Part shown: in pieces, positions 7,145 to 14,984 of the stretch
Layout: every line of letters begins with the position of its first letter
How positions within the stretch are numbered: the stretch's first letter is position 1
DNA from: Clostridia bacterium
GTDB taxonomy: Bacteria; Bacillota; DTU025
Assembly (NCBI GenBank): GCA_034926675.1
Contig: JAYFQW010000048.1
Location: 1 to 60,811 of the forward strand
DNA: 60,811 nt
Reading direction: 5' to 3'
Notes under the pieces: model-generated
Seen by the model: only the letters and a program-made list of their open reading frames with translations
The model's database searches: none
Told to the model about the DNA's origin: nothing
Made by a program: the position numbers and the translations under genes

Positions 7145-7729
7145 TCACCCCCGGTAGCCCATAATTTCTCGGGCCACGTAGTAGACGCACTTGGGGTTGA
7201 GATCGCTGCAGATAAACCTCTTTTCCTTCTCGGCCATGGCTCGCGCCAGGTTCCCATACCCGCAGGAGAAATCGAGCACACAATCGTATTGGCTTGCTAC
7301 CCACGCCAGCACATCATCGTTACTACAGCCAGGTATCTCTCTATCGTCGAACCAGATGCCCAACAGCGCCTCGTAGCCATGCAGCATCACGGGCTGAGTG
7401 CGCTCGGGATGCACCCATTTGAGCATGTGTTTGCCTAGCACCACGTATGCGGGCACTCCGAGCTCGTGGATGATAGAGTCTATTGCATTCAGATATCGCA
7501 GATATCCCGCATAGCTCGGATCGGTCGACACTCCGGCGCGTTGCGCGAACTTGGCGTATCCATCCTTCCACGCTGGCTCGGAGTAGATCGCATCTGCGCG
7601 CCGAAATCGCGGGTGGATCCCATGCGTCAGATCGCATTGGAATACCAACCCCTGCGGGGCCTCATATTCGTCGAGCTGGTCCTCTACAGGCAGCTCATCA
7701 TGCAATGCAGAGTGATACACCTCACGCAC
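7145..7729 (-). CDS. Methyltransferase paralogue with degraded catalytic motif
   Basis: A 194-residue protein with the same permuted beta-type layout as the methyltransferase just upstream. The motif IV region reads ADAIYSEPAWKDG where the neighbour has ADLIYCDPPWNTG, and the motif I region is VLDFSCGYGNLA with a following SDLNPK. The catalytic (D/N)PP(Y/F/W) has become EPAW, so catalysis is doubtful, but the SAM-binding part looks intact. The GTG start at 7729 follows GAGGCGG and overlaps the upstream stop by 8 nt. The best reading is a catalytically reduced partner subunit of the active enzyme. Confidence 0.75.
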   Translation of the reverse strand: MREVYHSALHDELPVEDQLDEYEAPQGLVFQCDLTHGIHPRFRRADAIYSEPAWKDGYAKFAQRAGVSTDPSYAGYLRYLNAIDSIIHELGVPAYVVLGKHMLKWVHPERTQPVMLHGYEALLGIWFDDREIPGCSNDDVLAWVASQYDCVLDFSCGYGNLARAMAEKEKRFICSDLNPKCVYYVAREIMGYRG

Positions 7730-8375
7730 TCTTAACCGCCTCCCATTCGCCGCCGAGCTTGGCCACCTCGTCAATCAGCACGGCCAGCCGGCGCGGGTTG
7801 AGTTCAGTGCCCACGAATCGTTTACCTAGCCGATAAGCCGTAATACCAGTAAGCCCGCGGCCCATACACAGATCGCCAACGCACTCAAATGGTTCGCTCA
7901 TTATAGCGGCTCGGGGTGTGTTCATGTCATCCATGTCTGTGAAGTCTACGCCCGTATGCCCCCATAGGCTCCCGCGTACCAGATACGAGCGGTTACGCTT
8001 GTAGTAGGTCACTGGCCATGTTTGCGTGTAGGGATACAGTTCTGCAAGCCGGGCTTCAAACAGGGCTAGGTTCTGTTTCCCAATCTCCAGATAGCAGACC
8101 TGAGGTCGAATGATCGAAATAGCATCGAAAAGCGCATCCGCGAAATCTGCAAACTCGCGCGTTTGCGGGATCCCGGCTTTCGTGTAGAAGCTGTTGATAT
8201 TGCCGGTATTCCACGGCGGGTCGCAGTAGATAAGATCCGCTTGTCGCATGTGGTCCGGCAGGCCATCGAACAAATCATGCACCATGACATAAGACAGCGT
8301 ATCCAGCTCGGTCCACAGTTCACCGGGCTCAATGGGGTGCCTCTCCCACGAGTCGCCGTAACTCCACCTGGTCAC
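7722..8375 (-). CDS. DNA adenine methyltransferase (DPPW type)
   Basis: A 217-residue amino-methyltransferase with catalytic DPPW (about residue 52, context ADLIYCDPPWNTGN) preceding the SAM-binding motif I (GDLCMGRGLTG, about 167) and motif II (FVGTELNPRR), a beta-class order. The predicted product is N6-methyladenine or N4-methylcytosine in DNA. There is no cognate restriction enzyme nearby. It starts at a GTG in a 4-nt GTGA overlap with the ParB-like gene, with GGAGG upstream. An expected role is self-protection from host restriction or marking of phage DNA, perhaps with its inactive-looking paralogue downstream. Confidence 0.88.
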   Translation of the reverse strand: MTRWSYGDSWERHPIEPGELWTELDTLSYVMVHDLFDGLPDHMRQADLIYCDPPWNTGNINSFYTKAGIPQTREFADFADALFDAISIIRPQVCYLEIGKQNLALFEARLAELYPYTQTWPVTYYKRNRSYLVRGSLWGHTGVDFTDMDDMNTPRAAIMSEPFECVGDLCMGRGLTGITAYRLGKRFVGTELNPRRLAVLIDEVAKLGGEWEAVKSA

Positions 8376-8881
8376 TCTACCGCCTCCCATGCTTTGCCGT
8401 AGTCCTTGTATTTGATAGCCTTGGCGATGCCCACAACCTGTTTGAGCCGCAGAACCTCCTCGTAGGTCATCCCCAGGTGCTTGGCTATGTCATCCTCGCG
8501 CCAGCCCTGCGCAACCAATGCCTTTACCAGCTCGCCCATGAGATCCACCTGGTGCTTTCCGCGGGCCCTGTTGTGGCGTATGGTGCTGGCCATGCGCTCA
8601 TCCAAAGGCTTGTCGATCACCGTTACCGGAATCTCCGGGCACTGGTATCGGTCGCGGAGGAGCAGATAGCGGTGGAATCCGTCCACGACTATATACTGAT
8701 CGGCCTCCTTATCGTGATAAACAACAATCGGCATGGTCACTCCATCGGCCTCTATGGAGTCTGCTAGCAGATCGAGCTCCGGTTTGGCGACGCGATTTGG
8801 ATTGTACTCGTTTGCCACCACTTTGCTGGTCGGCACCAGCCTAACTTGCAAGCACGGAAATGTTATCGTCTTTGGCACCAT
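8372..8881 (-). CDS. ParB-like (IbrB-type) protein
   Basis: A 169-residue protein with the N-terminal ParB/sulfiredoxin-like fold: VPTSKVVANEYNPNRVA, then VVDGFHRYLLLRD (the GxHR signature, about residue 68) and RHNRARGKHQV (about 101). The last 40 residues are helix-turn-helix-like (DDIAKHLGMTYEEVLRLKQV). This matches IbrB, the obligate partner of IbrA in E. coli, rather than a plasmid-segregation ParB, and it is 4 kb away from parA. It overlaps the SNF2 helicase end and the methyltransferase start, so it is inside one translationally coupled operon. ParB-fold proteins can bind CTP and DNA; its exact activity here is unknown. Confidence 0.88.
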   Translation of the reverse strand: MVPKTITFPCLQVRLVPTSKVVANEYNPNRVAKPELDLLADSIEADGVTMPIVVYHDKEADQYIVVDGFHRYLLLRDRYQCPEIPVTVIDKPLDERMASTIRHNRARGKHQVDLMGELVKALVAQGWREDDIAKHLGMTYEEVLRLKQVVGIAKAIKYKDYGKAWEAVE

Positions 8882-10274
8882 CTATCCACCTCCCTAGCTC
8901 CATTTTATCTTTGGTGCGGTCGATCTGCTTGCGGAATGCATCCACCAGGTTCTCCTTGCGCCGTAAACATCGGTGTATCTGCTCGTCTATGCTATCGCTG
9001 CAGACGATATCGAGAATATGGCAGTTGCGAGTTTGGCCTGCTCTATGGATCCGATCCTCCGATTGCGAGCGAGTCTCCCAACTGAAGTCATTGCTATAGT
9101 AGATCGCGTAGTTGCAGTGCTGCAAGTTCAGTCCGAATGCCCCTACCCTCTTGTTCGCCACGAGGAATCGAGCATTCTCCCGAAACCGCCGTAACTCCTG
9201 GTCCCGGTGTTTGGGCTGTATCCCGCCATGTAATACGGCCACCCCACCGCGCGACTCCAGGATCCGTTGTAACGTCTCTATCTCGTGCGTGTATTTGCAC
9301 CACAAGATACATTTGGAGTCCCGCGGCAGCTCCTCGATGGTGTCAAGTAGCACCCGTACTCGAGGGTTATCCATCGGGTCTGGGAATAGAGTCTTGCGGT
9401 CGAGCCACACTCCCGACATGATGCGCTGCAAGGCAGTAAACAGCCGGTAGATAGTGTGCGGCTTGGGGTTTTCATACTCCATCTCCGCAAGCATCCTGTC
9501 GCGCGTCACCTCGTAGAGTGCCCTTTGCTCCATGCCCATGTAACAATATCGGGAACCGTATGACTTCGGCGGCAGATCCAGGCATTCGTGTTTCCGCACC
9601 TGATACGTGTACGGCTGAATCTTGCGGGTCAGCAGCTCCACGTCGTGCGCCGCGACTACTCGCTGGGGATAATCCGGGTCGAACTCCAGATGGTTCGCCG
9701 CAAAGCTGTAATAGCTGTTATAACCCAGTATCCTCGGGTCGAGGAAATACCACTGCGAGTATAGATCCTGCTCGTTATTGCTGAGAGGAGTGCCGTTCAG
9801 GATCAACTTATACTGGCACCTCTCTGCGAGCCGCCACAGGGCCAGTGTGCGATTGGCCATGTGGTTTTTGATTAAACTCGACTCATCACACACCAGGAAG
9901 CACCGTTTGGCCTCCACCAGTTCCATCAGCCGGGCATTGAGAGAGATAGATGATGATAATCCCTCGATGCCGGCTATGTAGATGTGCGCGTGAGGATTGC
10001 GTATGGCCCTGGGCTGCACTATCTCCCACGTAGCGCCTGTGACGTGCTTGTCTACCTCATCGGCAATGGTCTGTCGCACCGACACAGGGCAGCACCACAG
10101 GATGCAATCCACTTTGCCGGCATTGAGACGCTTCACAGCAAGCTCCAGCGCAGTGAGGGTTTTGCCAGTTCCCATGTCGCAATAAAGCGCCCCGACCTTA
10201 ACCCTCGACAGCTTGTTCACTGCTGTTTGCTGATGCCTCATCATCGTCGTCTTGCAGGTCAGCAATGATGTCAT
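8841..10274 (-). CDS. SNF2-family DNA translocase/helicase
   Basis: A 477-residue superfamily 2 ATPase. Motif I (DMGTGKT) is at about residues 34-40, motif II is a DEAH-like CDESS near 149, motif III LILNGTPLSNN follows, and the C-terminal RecA lobe has the SNF2 signature QSEDRIHRAGQT (about 412-423) for motif VI. The minimal length fits phage SNF2 helicases that act in replication, recombination or restriction-like complexes. The start is uncertain: the ATG at 10274 overlaps the upstream gene by 77 bp, and ATGs at 10244/10241 are alternatives. The upstream gene may supply its DNA-binding domain in trans. Confidence 0.92.
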   Translation of the reverse strand: MTSLLTCKTTMMRHQQTAVNKLSRVKVGALYCDMGTGKTLTALELAVKRLNAGKVDCILWCCPVSVRQTIADEVDKHVTGATWEIVQPRAIRNPHAHIYIAGIEGLSSSISLNARLMELVEAKRCFLVCDESSLIKNHMANRTLALWRLAERCQYKLILNGTPLSNNEQDLYSQWYFLDPRILGYNSYYSFAANHLEFDPDYPQRVVAAHDVELLTRKIQPYTYQVRKHECLDLPPKSYGSRYCYMGMEQRALYEVTRDRMLAEMEYENPKPHTIYRLFTALQRIMSGVWLDRKTLFPDPMDNPRVRVLLDTIEELPRDSKCILWCKYTHEIETLQRILESRGGVAVLHGGIQPKHRDQELRRFRENARFLVANKRVGAFGLNLQHCNYAIYYSNDFSWETRSQSEDRIHRAGQTRNCHILDIVCSDSIDEQIHRCLRRKENLVDAFRKQIDRTKDKMELGRWIDGAKDDNISVLAS

Positions 10275-10860
10275 CCTCTCTAAATATCCCGCTGTAACGA
10301 GCGATCAGCCCGTCCAGCTCAGCCAGGCGCTTGGCGTGGTAGTCCCGCTCCTCCTGGAGTGCAGTTATGTCATACTCGCCTAGGACGGTGATGGCTGCGG
10401 GATAGTCCTGCAATGCCTTTTCAGCTGCCATGATGGGCACACCGCGAACCTCGAGTACCGTACCTTCCAGCGGGTCAACACCGCGGCGACTTTTGTGCGG
10501 GAACCCGCCGCTGATGGCCACCACATCGGTGCCCAGATCAACGTATCGGTCGGGGAATTTGCGCTGGGCCAGCTCACGCCCCAGCAGGAATAGATGCTCT
10601 ACATACACCAGGTCGTTGCTGAGTTTGTCAAGATCCACGCGCACGGCGGTTTTGGCGCAGCTCTCGTAATCGTCCGTGCCATAGATGTCCACCAACGTGC
10701 TTCTAACTGCAAACTCATCACGCGGGTCGAATAACCGCTGCTGCAGGCTGTCGCTCCACTTCCCGTTGCGCATTTTCGCGAACGACAAAAACGCCTGCGA
10801 GTAGGGGCAGGTAACGGCCAGCATGCCGTTACGAGTCTCGACCTTGACCATCATCCTCAC
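10198..10860 (-). CDS. HARP-like DNA-binding accessory of the SNF2 helicase
   Basis: A 220-residue protein. Residues 1-65 (a strand VTCPYSQAFLSFAK, then GKWSDSLQQRLFDPRDEF and RSTLVDIYGTD) have the pattern of the N-terminal HARP-like modules attached to some SNF2 enzymes, in which a patch of K-x-GKW-x-x-W/R-x-F contacts forked DNA. A coiled-coil segment (about 165-190) and a very acidic tail follow. It overlaps the helicase gene downstream by 77 bp. The GTG at 10860 or the ATG at 10854 follows GAGGAG. I infer that it is the split-off N-terminal part of the helicase; a profile search would settle this. Confidence 0.65.
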   Translation of the reverse strand: MRMMVKVETRNGMLAVTCPYSQAFLSFAKMRNGKWSDSLQQRLFDPRDEFAVRSTLVDIYGTDDYESCAKTAVRVDLDKLSNDLVYVEHLFLLGRELAQRKFPDRYVDLGTDVVAISGGFPHKSRRGVDPLEGTVLEVRGVPIMAAEKALQDYPAAITVLGEYDITALQEERDYHAKRLAELDGLIARYSGIFREDDIIADLQDDDDEASANSSEQAVEG

Positions 10861-11014
10861 TCCTCGCTTGGTCGATCATTTCCCGTACAATATCAGCCAT
10901 GCTACACTCGCGCCGGAAGGCCTGGGCGCGTAGCCATCTCCACTGATCCATGGGCAACATCAGGCAAAACTGTTGCTGTTCCTTTGGCGCTTGTGTCCCC
11001 TGCTGCTCTGCCAT
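10829..11014 (-). CDS. Small ribbon-helix-helix-like protein
   Basis: A 61-residue protein with a polar N-terminus and then QQFCLMLPMDQWRWLRAQAF followed by CSMADIVREMIDQAR: one strand and two helices in the order of CopG/Arc repressors. Such proteins bind operators as dimers and often autoregulate their operon. It is the first gene of the tightly packed block that runs to 4693, so autoregulation of that block is likely. The ATG at 11014 follows GAAGGG; the reading overlaps the next gene by 32 bp. Confidence 0.65.
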   Translation of the reverse strand: MAEQQGTQAPKEQQQFCLMLPMDQWRWLRAQAFRRECSMADIVREMIDQARSEDDGQGRDS

Positions 11015-11159
11015 TCGCAACATCCCTTCAATTTACTGCTACCGGCTGGGTCCGAGAATCACGGATCTACTCACCAGGGTTTGGGCGGGTCGTCCCAAAT
11101 GCGTACATGCGCGAGAGGCGCCGACCCCTCCGCCTCCGGAAGAGCCCACGCCCCGGCCA

Positions 11160-11594
11160 TTAGATGGGGATCGTCCCGACGACTCGCCCCGACCGACCGG
11201 GCGCGTCCTTCACGCCTCGTACGCCCACTCCGAGATATCGGTCGTCCCTCTCCAGTATCGCGAACAACTCCACCGGGGTCACGCCGACCAGCCGGAACAC
11301 GAATCTGTCGTTCTCGTCGCGGACGCGCTCGGTCTCCGCGACAAACACCCGGAACCCGCCGATGGTCGCGAGGACCGCGGCATAGATGCACATGTCCGTG
11401 CGGCCACCGAGGAGTATGCCGGAGGCTCCCTGCGCCTCAGCGGCTTTAAGCGCCTCGCACGCCGCGGCTTTGGCGTCCTCCGCCCCGCTGACCTCGCGGA
11501 GGAGTGGTTTGGGGTTGACCTCGTAGCCGAGGCCCCGATAGGCCTCCAGATACTCGGTCTGATCGTGCATTGTGAGGTTTGCAAGTCTAATCAA
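11160..11594 (-). CDS. Hypothetical Rossmann-like protein
   Basis: A 144-residue protein not matched to a known family. Its C-terminal half has strand-helix-strand character (ASGILLGGRTDMCIYAAVLA, then GFRVFVAETERVRD, then FVFRLVGVTPVELFAIL). The likely start is a TTG at 11594, 7 nt after GGAGGAG; a later ATG at 11567 is the alternative. It is the last gene of the block that begins at 14916. No signal peptide, membrane segment or cysteine cluster is present. Confidence 0.65.
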   Translation of the reverse strand: MIRLANLTMHDQTEYLEAYRGLGYEVNPKPLLREVSGAEDAKAAACEALKAAEAQGASGILLGGRTDMCIYAAVLATIGGFRVFVAETERVRDENDRFVFRLVGVTPVELFAILERDDRYLGVGVRGVKDAPGRSGRVVGTIPI

Positions 11595-11688
11595 TTCTGT
11601 TCTCCTCCTCCGGGGGCCCGGCTCATGCTGGTCCCCCGTGCAATACAATCGTGTACGAATGACAGGTTATCGAGGGGCGAAAATCCAC

Positions 11689-12474
11689 TTATCGGGCCCC
11701 GAAGAGGTCCAGTACCCTCTCGGGGTGCTGCAGTAGCCACTGCTCGGCTACAGCCAGGGGCGCAACTCCGTGCCGGCCGAACGGCGGATCGATGCAATCC
11801 CACCCGCACCTCTTGGCTATTAGCTCCGCCAGATACGGCGGGGAAAAGGGGCCATACACACGAGGCGACACCATATACCCGCGCCAACCCGGCGCTCTCT
11901 TTAGCTCGGAGTCGCGGCAGACGCGCTCCGCCGTGATCTCCAATACGTCCCCATTGCCGCGCGCCGTGGCCTGAAATCCCTCGTCGGTGTTCGCCGGCAG
12001 TGCTGCCGGCGTGATAGATATCGACTTGTAAGGCGGCGGGGTGGGTTGTGCCAACTCGACCAAGCTACGGATATCGTCGCGCACCAGCGCGACCAATACC
12101 TCATATGCGCCCTCTCCCGTATACTCGCGATGCTGCCGGGCGCCCCGGCAGTCCGCGACCGCAGCGCGCAGCTCTCCAGTAGGACTCACCCACACATTGG
12201 CATATGCTAGCGTAGATCCATCGCGATAATACCGCCGCGCGAGACTGATGTCCTTGGGCTCGCCGTAGAGCCCAGGCGCTAGTCCAATTACGGGCTGATC
12301 GTCGACCACATCCACATCCATATTACTCCACGTGCCGTCTAGCAGCGGAGATACCACCGCTATGCGACACCTTCCCGGCAGCCAACGGGCTGCCTCATCG
12401 TCAGCTTCGGGACAAGCCAGGGCCTTACGGACAGCGGCCATGGCTTGGGCGAGATCTCGCTTAGATAGATCCAT
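11689..12474 (-). CDS. Hypothetical protein
   Basis: A 261-residue soluble protein of unknown family. It has no clear catalytic motif; a mid-segment contains ISITPAALPANTDEGFQ and the C-terminus carries a short helical element (PLAVAEQWLLQHPERVLDLF). The ATG at 12474 follows AGAGGAGGATC; a longer frame to 12522 has a poor start. A 6-bp hairpin (GCCGGC/GCCGGC, 12491-12505) lies between it and the upstream gene. Acidic, GC-rich codons match its neighbours. Confidence 0.65.
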   Translation of the reverse strand: MDLSKRDLAQAMAAVRKALACPEADDEAARWLPGRCRIAVVSPLLDGTWSNMDVDVVDDQPVIGLAPGLYGEPKDISLARRYYRDGSTLAYANVWVSPTGELRAAVADCRGARQHREYTGEGAYEVLVALVRDDIRSLVELAQPTPPPYKSISITPAALPANTDEGFQATARGNGDVLEITAERVCRDSELKRAPGWRGYMVSPRVYGPFSPPYLAELIAKRCGWDCIDPPFGRHGVAPLAVAEQWLLQHPERVLDLFGAR

Positions 12475-12573
12475 GGTGATCCTCCTCTTGCCGGCTGAGC
12501 CGGCGTTATTGTGGCCTTGCACTCCCTGCGCCCCAGGACTCGCCTGGAGCGGAGGCAGGGCAAGAGCCCTGCG

Positions 12574-12837
12574 CTAACCGTAGCAGTGATACCGCGTCCC
12601 ACACCTGCACTCCAGCAGGCAGAGCCTCGCCTCCCAGTGCTGGATATCGGCCAGGCTCTTGGCCCCCACCTCGTTGCCGCGGCCGTCGGTCGCCGGCGCG
12701 CCGCACGCGGGGCAGTAGTCGCGCGCTACCCCATAGACGTTGCCGCACTCGTCGCGCCCCTCAAACTCGCGCCTGGCCTGGGGTGTGGAGAGTATGTAGC
12801 GCTCGGAGTAGTCCCGCTTATACTCACGCTTGGGCAT
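12574..12837 (-). CDS. Zinc-ribbon protein
   Basis: An 87-residue protein with four well-placed cysteines in a two-knuckle zinc-ribbon pattern: CPACG near residue 41 and ECRCG near residue 79, plus further cysteines at ECGN and LCLLEC. The N-terminus is basic (MPKREYKRDYSERY). The ATG at 12837 follows GAGGAGGG at good spacing. Such small phage zinc ribbons usually bind nucleic acid or protein partners, but nothing more specific can be said. Confidence 0.7.
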   Translation of the reverse strand: MPKREYKRDYSERYILSTPQARREFEGRDECGNVYGVARDYCPACGAPATDGRGNEVGAKSLADIQHWEARLCLLECRCGTRYHCYG

Positions 12838-12852
12838 GTCCAACCCTCCTCT

Positions 12853-13449
12853 CTAGTCAGCCAGGATCTCCACCATCCACTGATACTCATCCTCGGGATC
12901 GTCGCATGTCGCATCGCAATACAGGCGATACGTGCCCAATCTCATGGCCACCGGCGCCTCCTCCGGATCCCAGCCCGGTATTAGCAGTAGCAGGCCGCCA
13001 TAATACTCATCCGGCGCGAGCGTAACCAACGTGCCCTCCGGTATATCCACCTCAGCGAGAGGTAGCGGCTCGCCGCCGCCCGCGCACTCGGGCGGGTAGT
13101 AGGAGCACAACACCCGATACCCTGCTGCTAGCAATCGCTCCTTGACTGTCTTGGCCGCGATGGCCGCCTCCATCGCGCGATACATGCCCTCGGGGTCGTG
13201 GTATAGCTCGTCACACCACCGCCGATACATCTCCATGGTCATGATCAGCGGCCGCTCACCGCCGGGAACGCCCAGGTCGAGCACCCCTGTGCATCCTAGC
13301 TCGTCATCTGTCTCCGGCACCTGGTCGGCGATTGCGCCATCCGGGACCGCCAGGTCCACAAGCGGAACATCGCTGGTATCCGGCGTGTTGGTCACAATCA
13401 GGGCCACCTGATAGCCCGCCGCTAGCAGCTCGTCTTTGATGGTCATCAT
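12853..13449 (-). CDS. Internally duplicated hypothetical protein
   Basis: A 198-residue protein made of two homologous halves. Residues 2-100 begin TIKDELLAAGYQVALIVTN and residues 101-198 begin TVKERLLAAGYRVLCSYYP; both continue with VD-x-x-VPDG/IPEGT...A-x-Q/L, a LD/IPG-x-x-x-E...MTMEMYRRWCDE or RLGTYRLYCDA, and a DPE ending. The repeat spans about 97 residues and is diverged, so the duplication is old. The function is unknown; each half could be a small alpha/beta domain, and the protein may act as a pseudodimer. Confidence 0.75.
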   Translation of the reverse strand: MMTIKDELLAAGYQVALIVTNTPDTSDVPLVDLAVPDGAIADQVPETDDELGCTGVLDLGVPGGERPLIMTMEMYRRWCDELYHDPEGMYRAMEAAIAAKTVKERLLAAGYRVLCSYYPPECAGGGEPLPLAEVDIPEGTLVTLAPDEYYGGLLLLIPGWDPEEAPVAMRLGTYRLYCDATCDDPEDEYQWMVEILAD

Positions 13450-13465
13450 TGTGTGTGGTCCCCTC

Positions 13466-13711
13466 CTATGCGATCCTGCAAACCTGCAGCTTGGCGTTGT
13501 TGCCGCCGGTCACCTTGGCCTGATAGTTATCAAACTTGAATCCGAATGGCCTCTTGGTCATCTGCACGGGAAAACCCAGCTTGCTCGCAATAACCTTGCC
13601 ATACTCGTTGATGTCCTCATGCTCACGCTCATCCAGCCAGCGCCAATACAAGTTAACTATGAGCTGGATGTTAGCCATTACCTTCTGCACTCGCTCGGGA
13701 GTTGCTGCCAT
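13466..13711 (-). CDS. Small hypothetical protein
   Basis: An 81-residue protein (ATG at 13711 after AAGGAGGGG). It is basic, with a helical N-terminus (ERVQKVMANIQLIVNLYWRW) and a strand-rich end (KLGFPVQMTKRPFGFKFDNY). A longer open frame to 14194 overlaps the next gene and is rejected. The function is unknown. Confidence 0.7.
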   Translation of the reverse strand: MAATPERVQKVMANIQLIVNLYWRWLDEREHEDINEYGKVIASKLGFPVQMTKRPFGFKFDNYQAKVTGGNNAKLQVCRIA

Positions 13712-13724
13712 TACAATCCCCTCC

Positions 13725-14186
13725 TTACTTGTAAGCCTTGTGTTTGCGCAGCACGTCGTCGCAGGCGTTGTAGAGCATCGTGTCCACGGTGTCGCGGTGG
13801 TCGATCCACCACTTGGAGCTAGTCTCGGTGCGGAGCTTGCCCATGGTCGCCTCGTATACCCCGACATACTCCGTGCCCAGCGCGATTGTCTCGGGCTTGG
13901 TCGCCGCGGCCAGCGCCGCAGGGTCGATCTTGCGCACCTTGGCCGCGTTATCCAGCGCCTTGCGCCGGATCTGCTCCGCCCACGCGATCTGTTTAGGCGA
14001 TCCCACGAGCGCCGGGAGATCATCTGCTGCATTGGCCTTGGCCGCTCTCGCGCCCTCATCGGTGAGTTTGCACTGCCTGCACGGCTGGCTCTGCAGCCAC
14101 TCAACCTTCCGCTCACGCTCCGTGCGCGGGCCGAACAACTCGATGTCCGAGACGTGTCCGCACGTATGGGTGATCTCGTATTGCAC
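13725..14186 (-). CDS. Phage zinc-binding hypothetical protein
   Basis: A 153-residue protein that starts with MQYEITHTCGHVSDIELFGP and continues to QSQPCRQCK, giving a CxH...CxxC zinc-binding N-terminus of a type often seen in phage and plasmid accessory proteins. The second half has the common phrase GSPKQIAWAEQIR and ends with a helical, charged segment. It may recognise nucleic acid through the zinc module; no enzyme motif is seen. The ribosome site AAGGAGGG lies just upstream. Confidence 0.75.
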   Translation of the reverse strand: MQYEITHTCGHVSDIELFGPRTERERKVEWLQSQPCRQCKLTDEGARAAKANAADDLPALVGSPKQIAWAEQIRRKALDNAAKVRKIDPAALAAATKPETIALGTEYVGVYEATMGKLRTETSSKWWIDHRDTVDTMLYNACDDVLRKHKAYK

Positions 14187-14199
14187 GCCAGCACCCTCC

Positions 14200-14916
14200 T
14201 TACTTGACTATCGCGGCCAGCTCGCGTAACTCGGCAACCAGCGCCTCATCGCGAGGTATCCTCCGACCGATTGCGCCGGCCCCGCCGGTGGTGACATTGT
14301 TTGTGCTCCAGCAGTCGCCATCCCTGCCGTTGTTGCGGACATACCAGATCTCTGAGTCATTGAGCACAAACCAGTCGCCGCCACCATAAATGGTCTGAGT
14401 GTCAAATATCCTCTCGCCTCGGGCGTTGTTGTCGTTGGCCTCAGGCCGCTCGCCGCGCTGCTGGATGTCGCGTTTGATCTCCTCCAGCCGGGCCTTGGCT
14501 GCCTTGACCTTGAGCGCGGCCTCGCGCTTGGCGATGTAGGGAGCCGCCTCATCGGGCGTTGCCTCGCGGCATGTAGCGGTGTATGCGTACCCGCTCTCGT
14601 CGCCGACCCCGAAGCTCATGCCATCGTAGCGGTAGTATTTAGAGCTTGCATCCAGCACACACAACCACTCGGGATATCCTCGATCACGGTAGCTGTCTCC
14701 CGCCCGCATGATCTGCCCGCGCTGCCAGCCACGGTGGCCGTCGCCGCTGCCGGCGTAGAGTGTATAGGTTTTGGTTGCCTGCGGCACCTCGACATGTTTC
14801 GGGCACGTAACGTGCTCTGTGCGCCTGGTCGTTTTATCCCAGTTGATTGCGTCGCCGGGCTGTATGGCCTGGCCACACTTGGCGCATTTGCCGGGGTATC
14901 TCGCCTGGATGGTCAT
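14200..14916 (-). CDS. Zinc-ribbon protein, first gene of the accessory operon
   Basis: A 238-residue protein with an N-terminal knuckle (YPGKCAKCGQAIQPGDAINWD, cysteines CxxC at about residue 12 and a second C-x-x-H at TCPKH) of the kind that often introduces phage PARP-like or nicking-type proteins, followed by an unrecognised region and a coiled-coil (KAAKARLEEIKRDIQQ). The ATG at 14916 follows AAGGAGGGC. It lies directly downstream of a near-consensus promoter (14956-14984) and is the first gene of a leftward operon. Confidence 0.75.
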   Translation of the reverse strand: MTIQARYPGKCAKCGQAIQPGDAINWDKTTRRTEHVTCPKHVEVPQATKTYTLYAGSGDGHRGWQRGQIMRAGDSYRDRGYPEWLCVLDASSKYYRYDGMSFGVGDESGYAYTATCREATPDEAAPYIAKREAALKVKAAKARLEEIKRDIQQRGERPEANDNNARGERIFDTQTIYGGGDWFVLNDSEIWYVRNNGRDGDCWSTNNVTTGGAGAIGRRIPRDEALVAELRELAAIVK

Positions 14917-14955
14917 GTCAGCGCCCTCCTTGCTATGTTGTCCCCCTGTGATTAC

Positions 14956-14984
14956 AGTATAGCAAGGCATTGTAATATTGTAAA
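14956..14984 (-). promoter_or_regulatory. Strong sigma70/sigmaA-type promoter
   Basis: On the minus strand TTTACA (14984-14979) and TATACT (14961-14956) are separated by exactly 17 bp. The -10 lies about 40 bp upstream of the ATG at 14916. This is the best promoter in the window and fires the accessory operon leftward. Confidence 0.8.

Noticed and set aside
6277-7281. Long form of the hypothetical gene starting at 7281
   Set aside because: The first 47 codons overlap the methyltransferase-like gene out of frame; the GTG at 7140 has a GGGGGTGAT ribosome site.
8372-8881. Partition ParB partner for ParA
   Set aside because: Sequence motifs (GxHR, RHNRARGKH) and neighbours match IbrB, and it lies in a different operon from parA.
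10950-11936. Long plus-strand open frame of 328 codons
   Set aside because: It lies antisense to genes with good ribosome sites, has no start signal, and its arginine/proline-rich sequence is typical of antisense frames in GC-rich DNA.
13466-14194. 242-codon minus frame
   Set aside because: Only its last 81 codons are preceded by a ribosome site; the rest is a shifted reading of the zinc-binding gene at 13725-14186.
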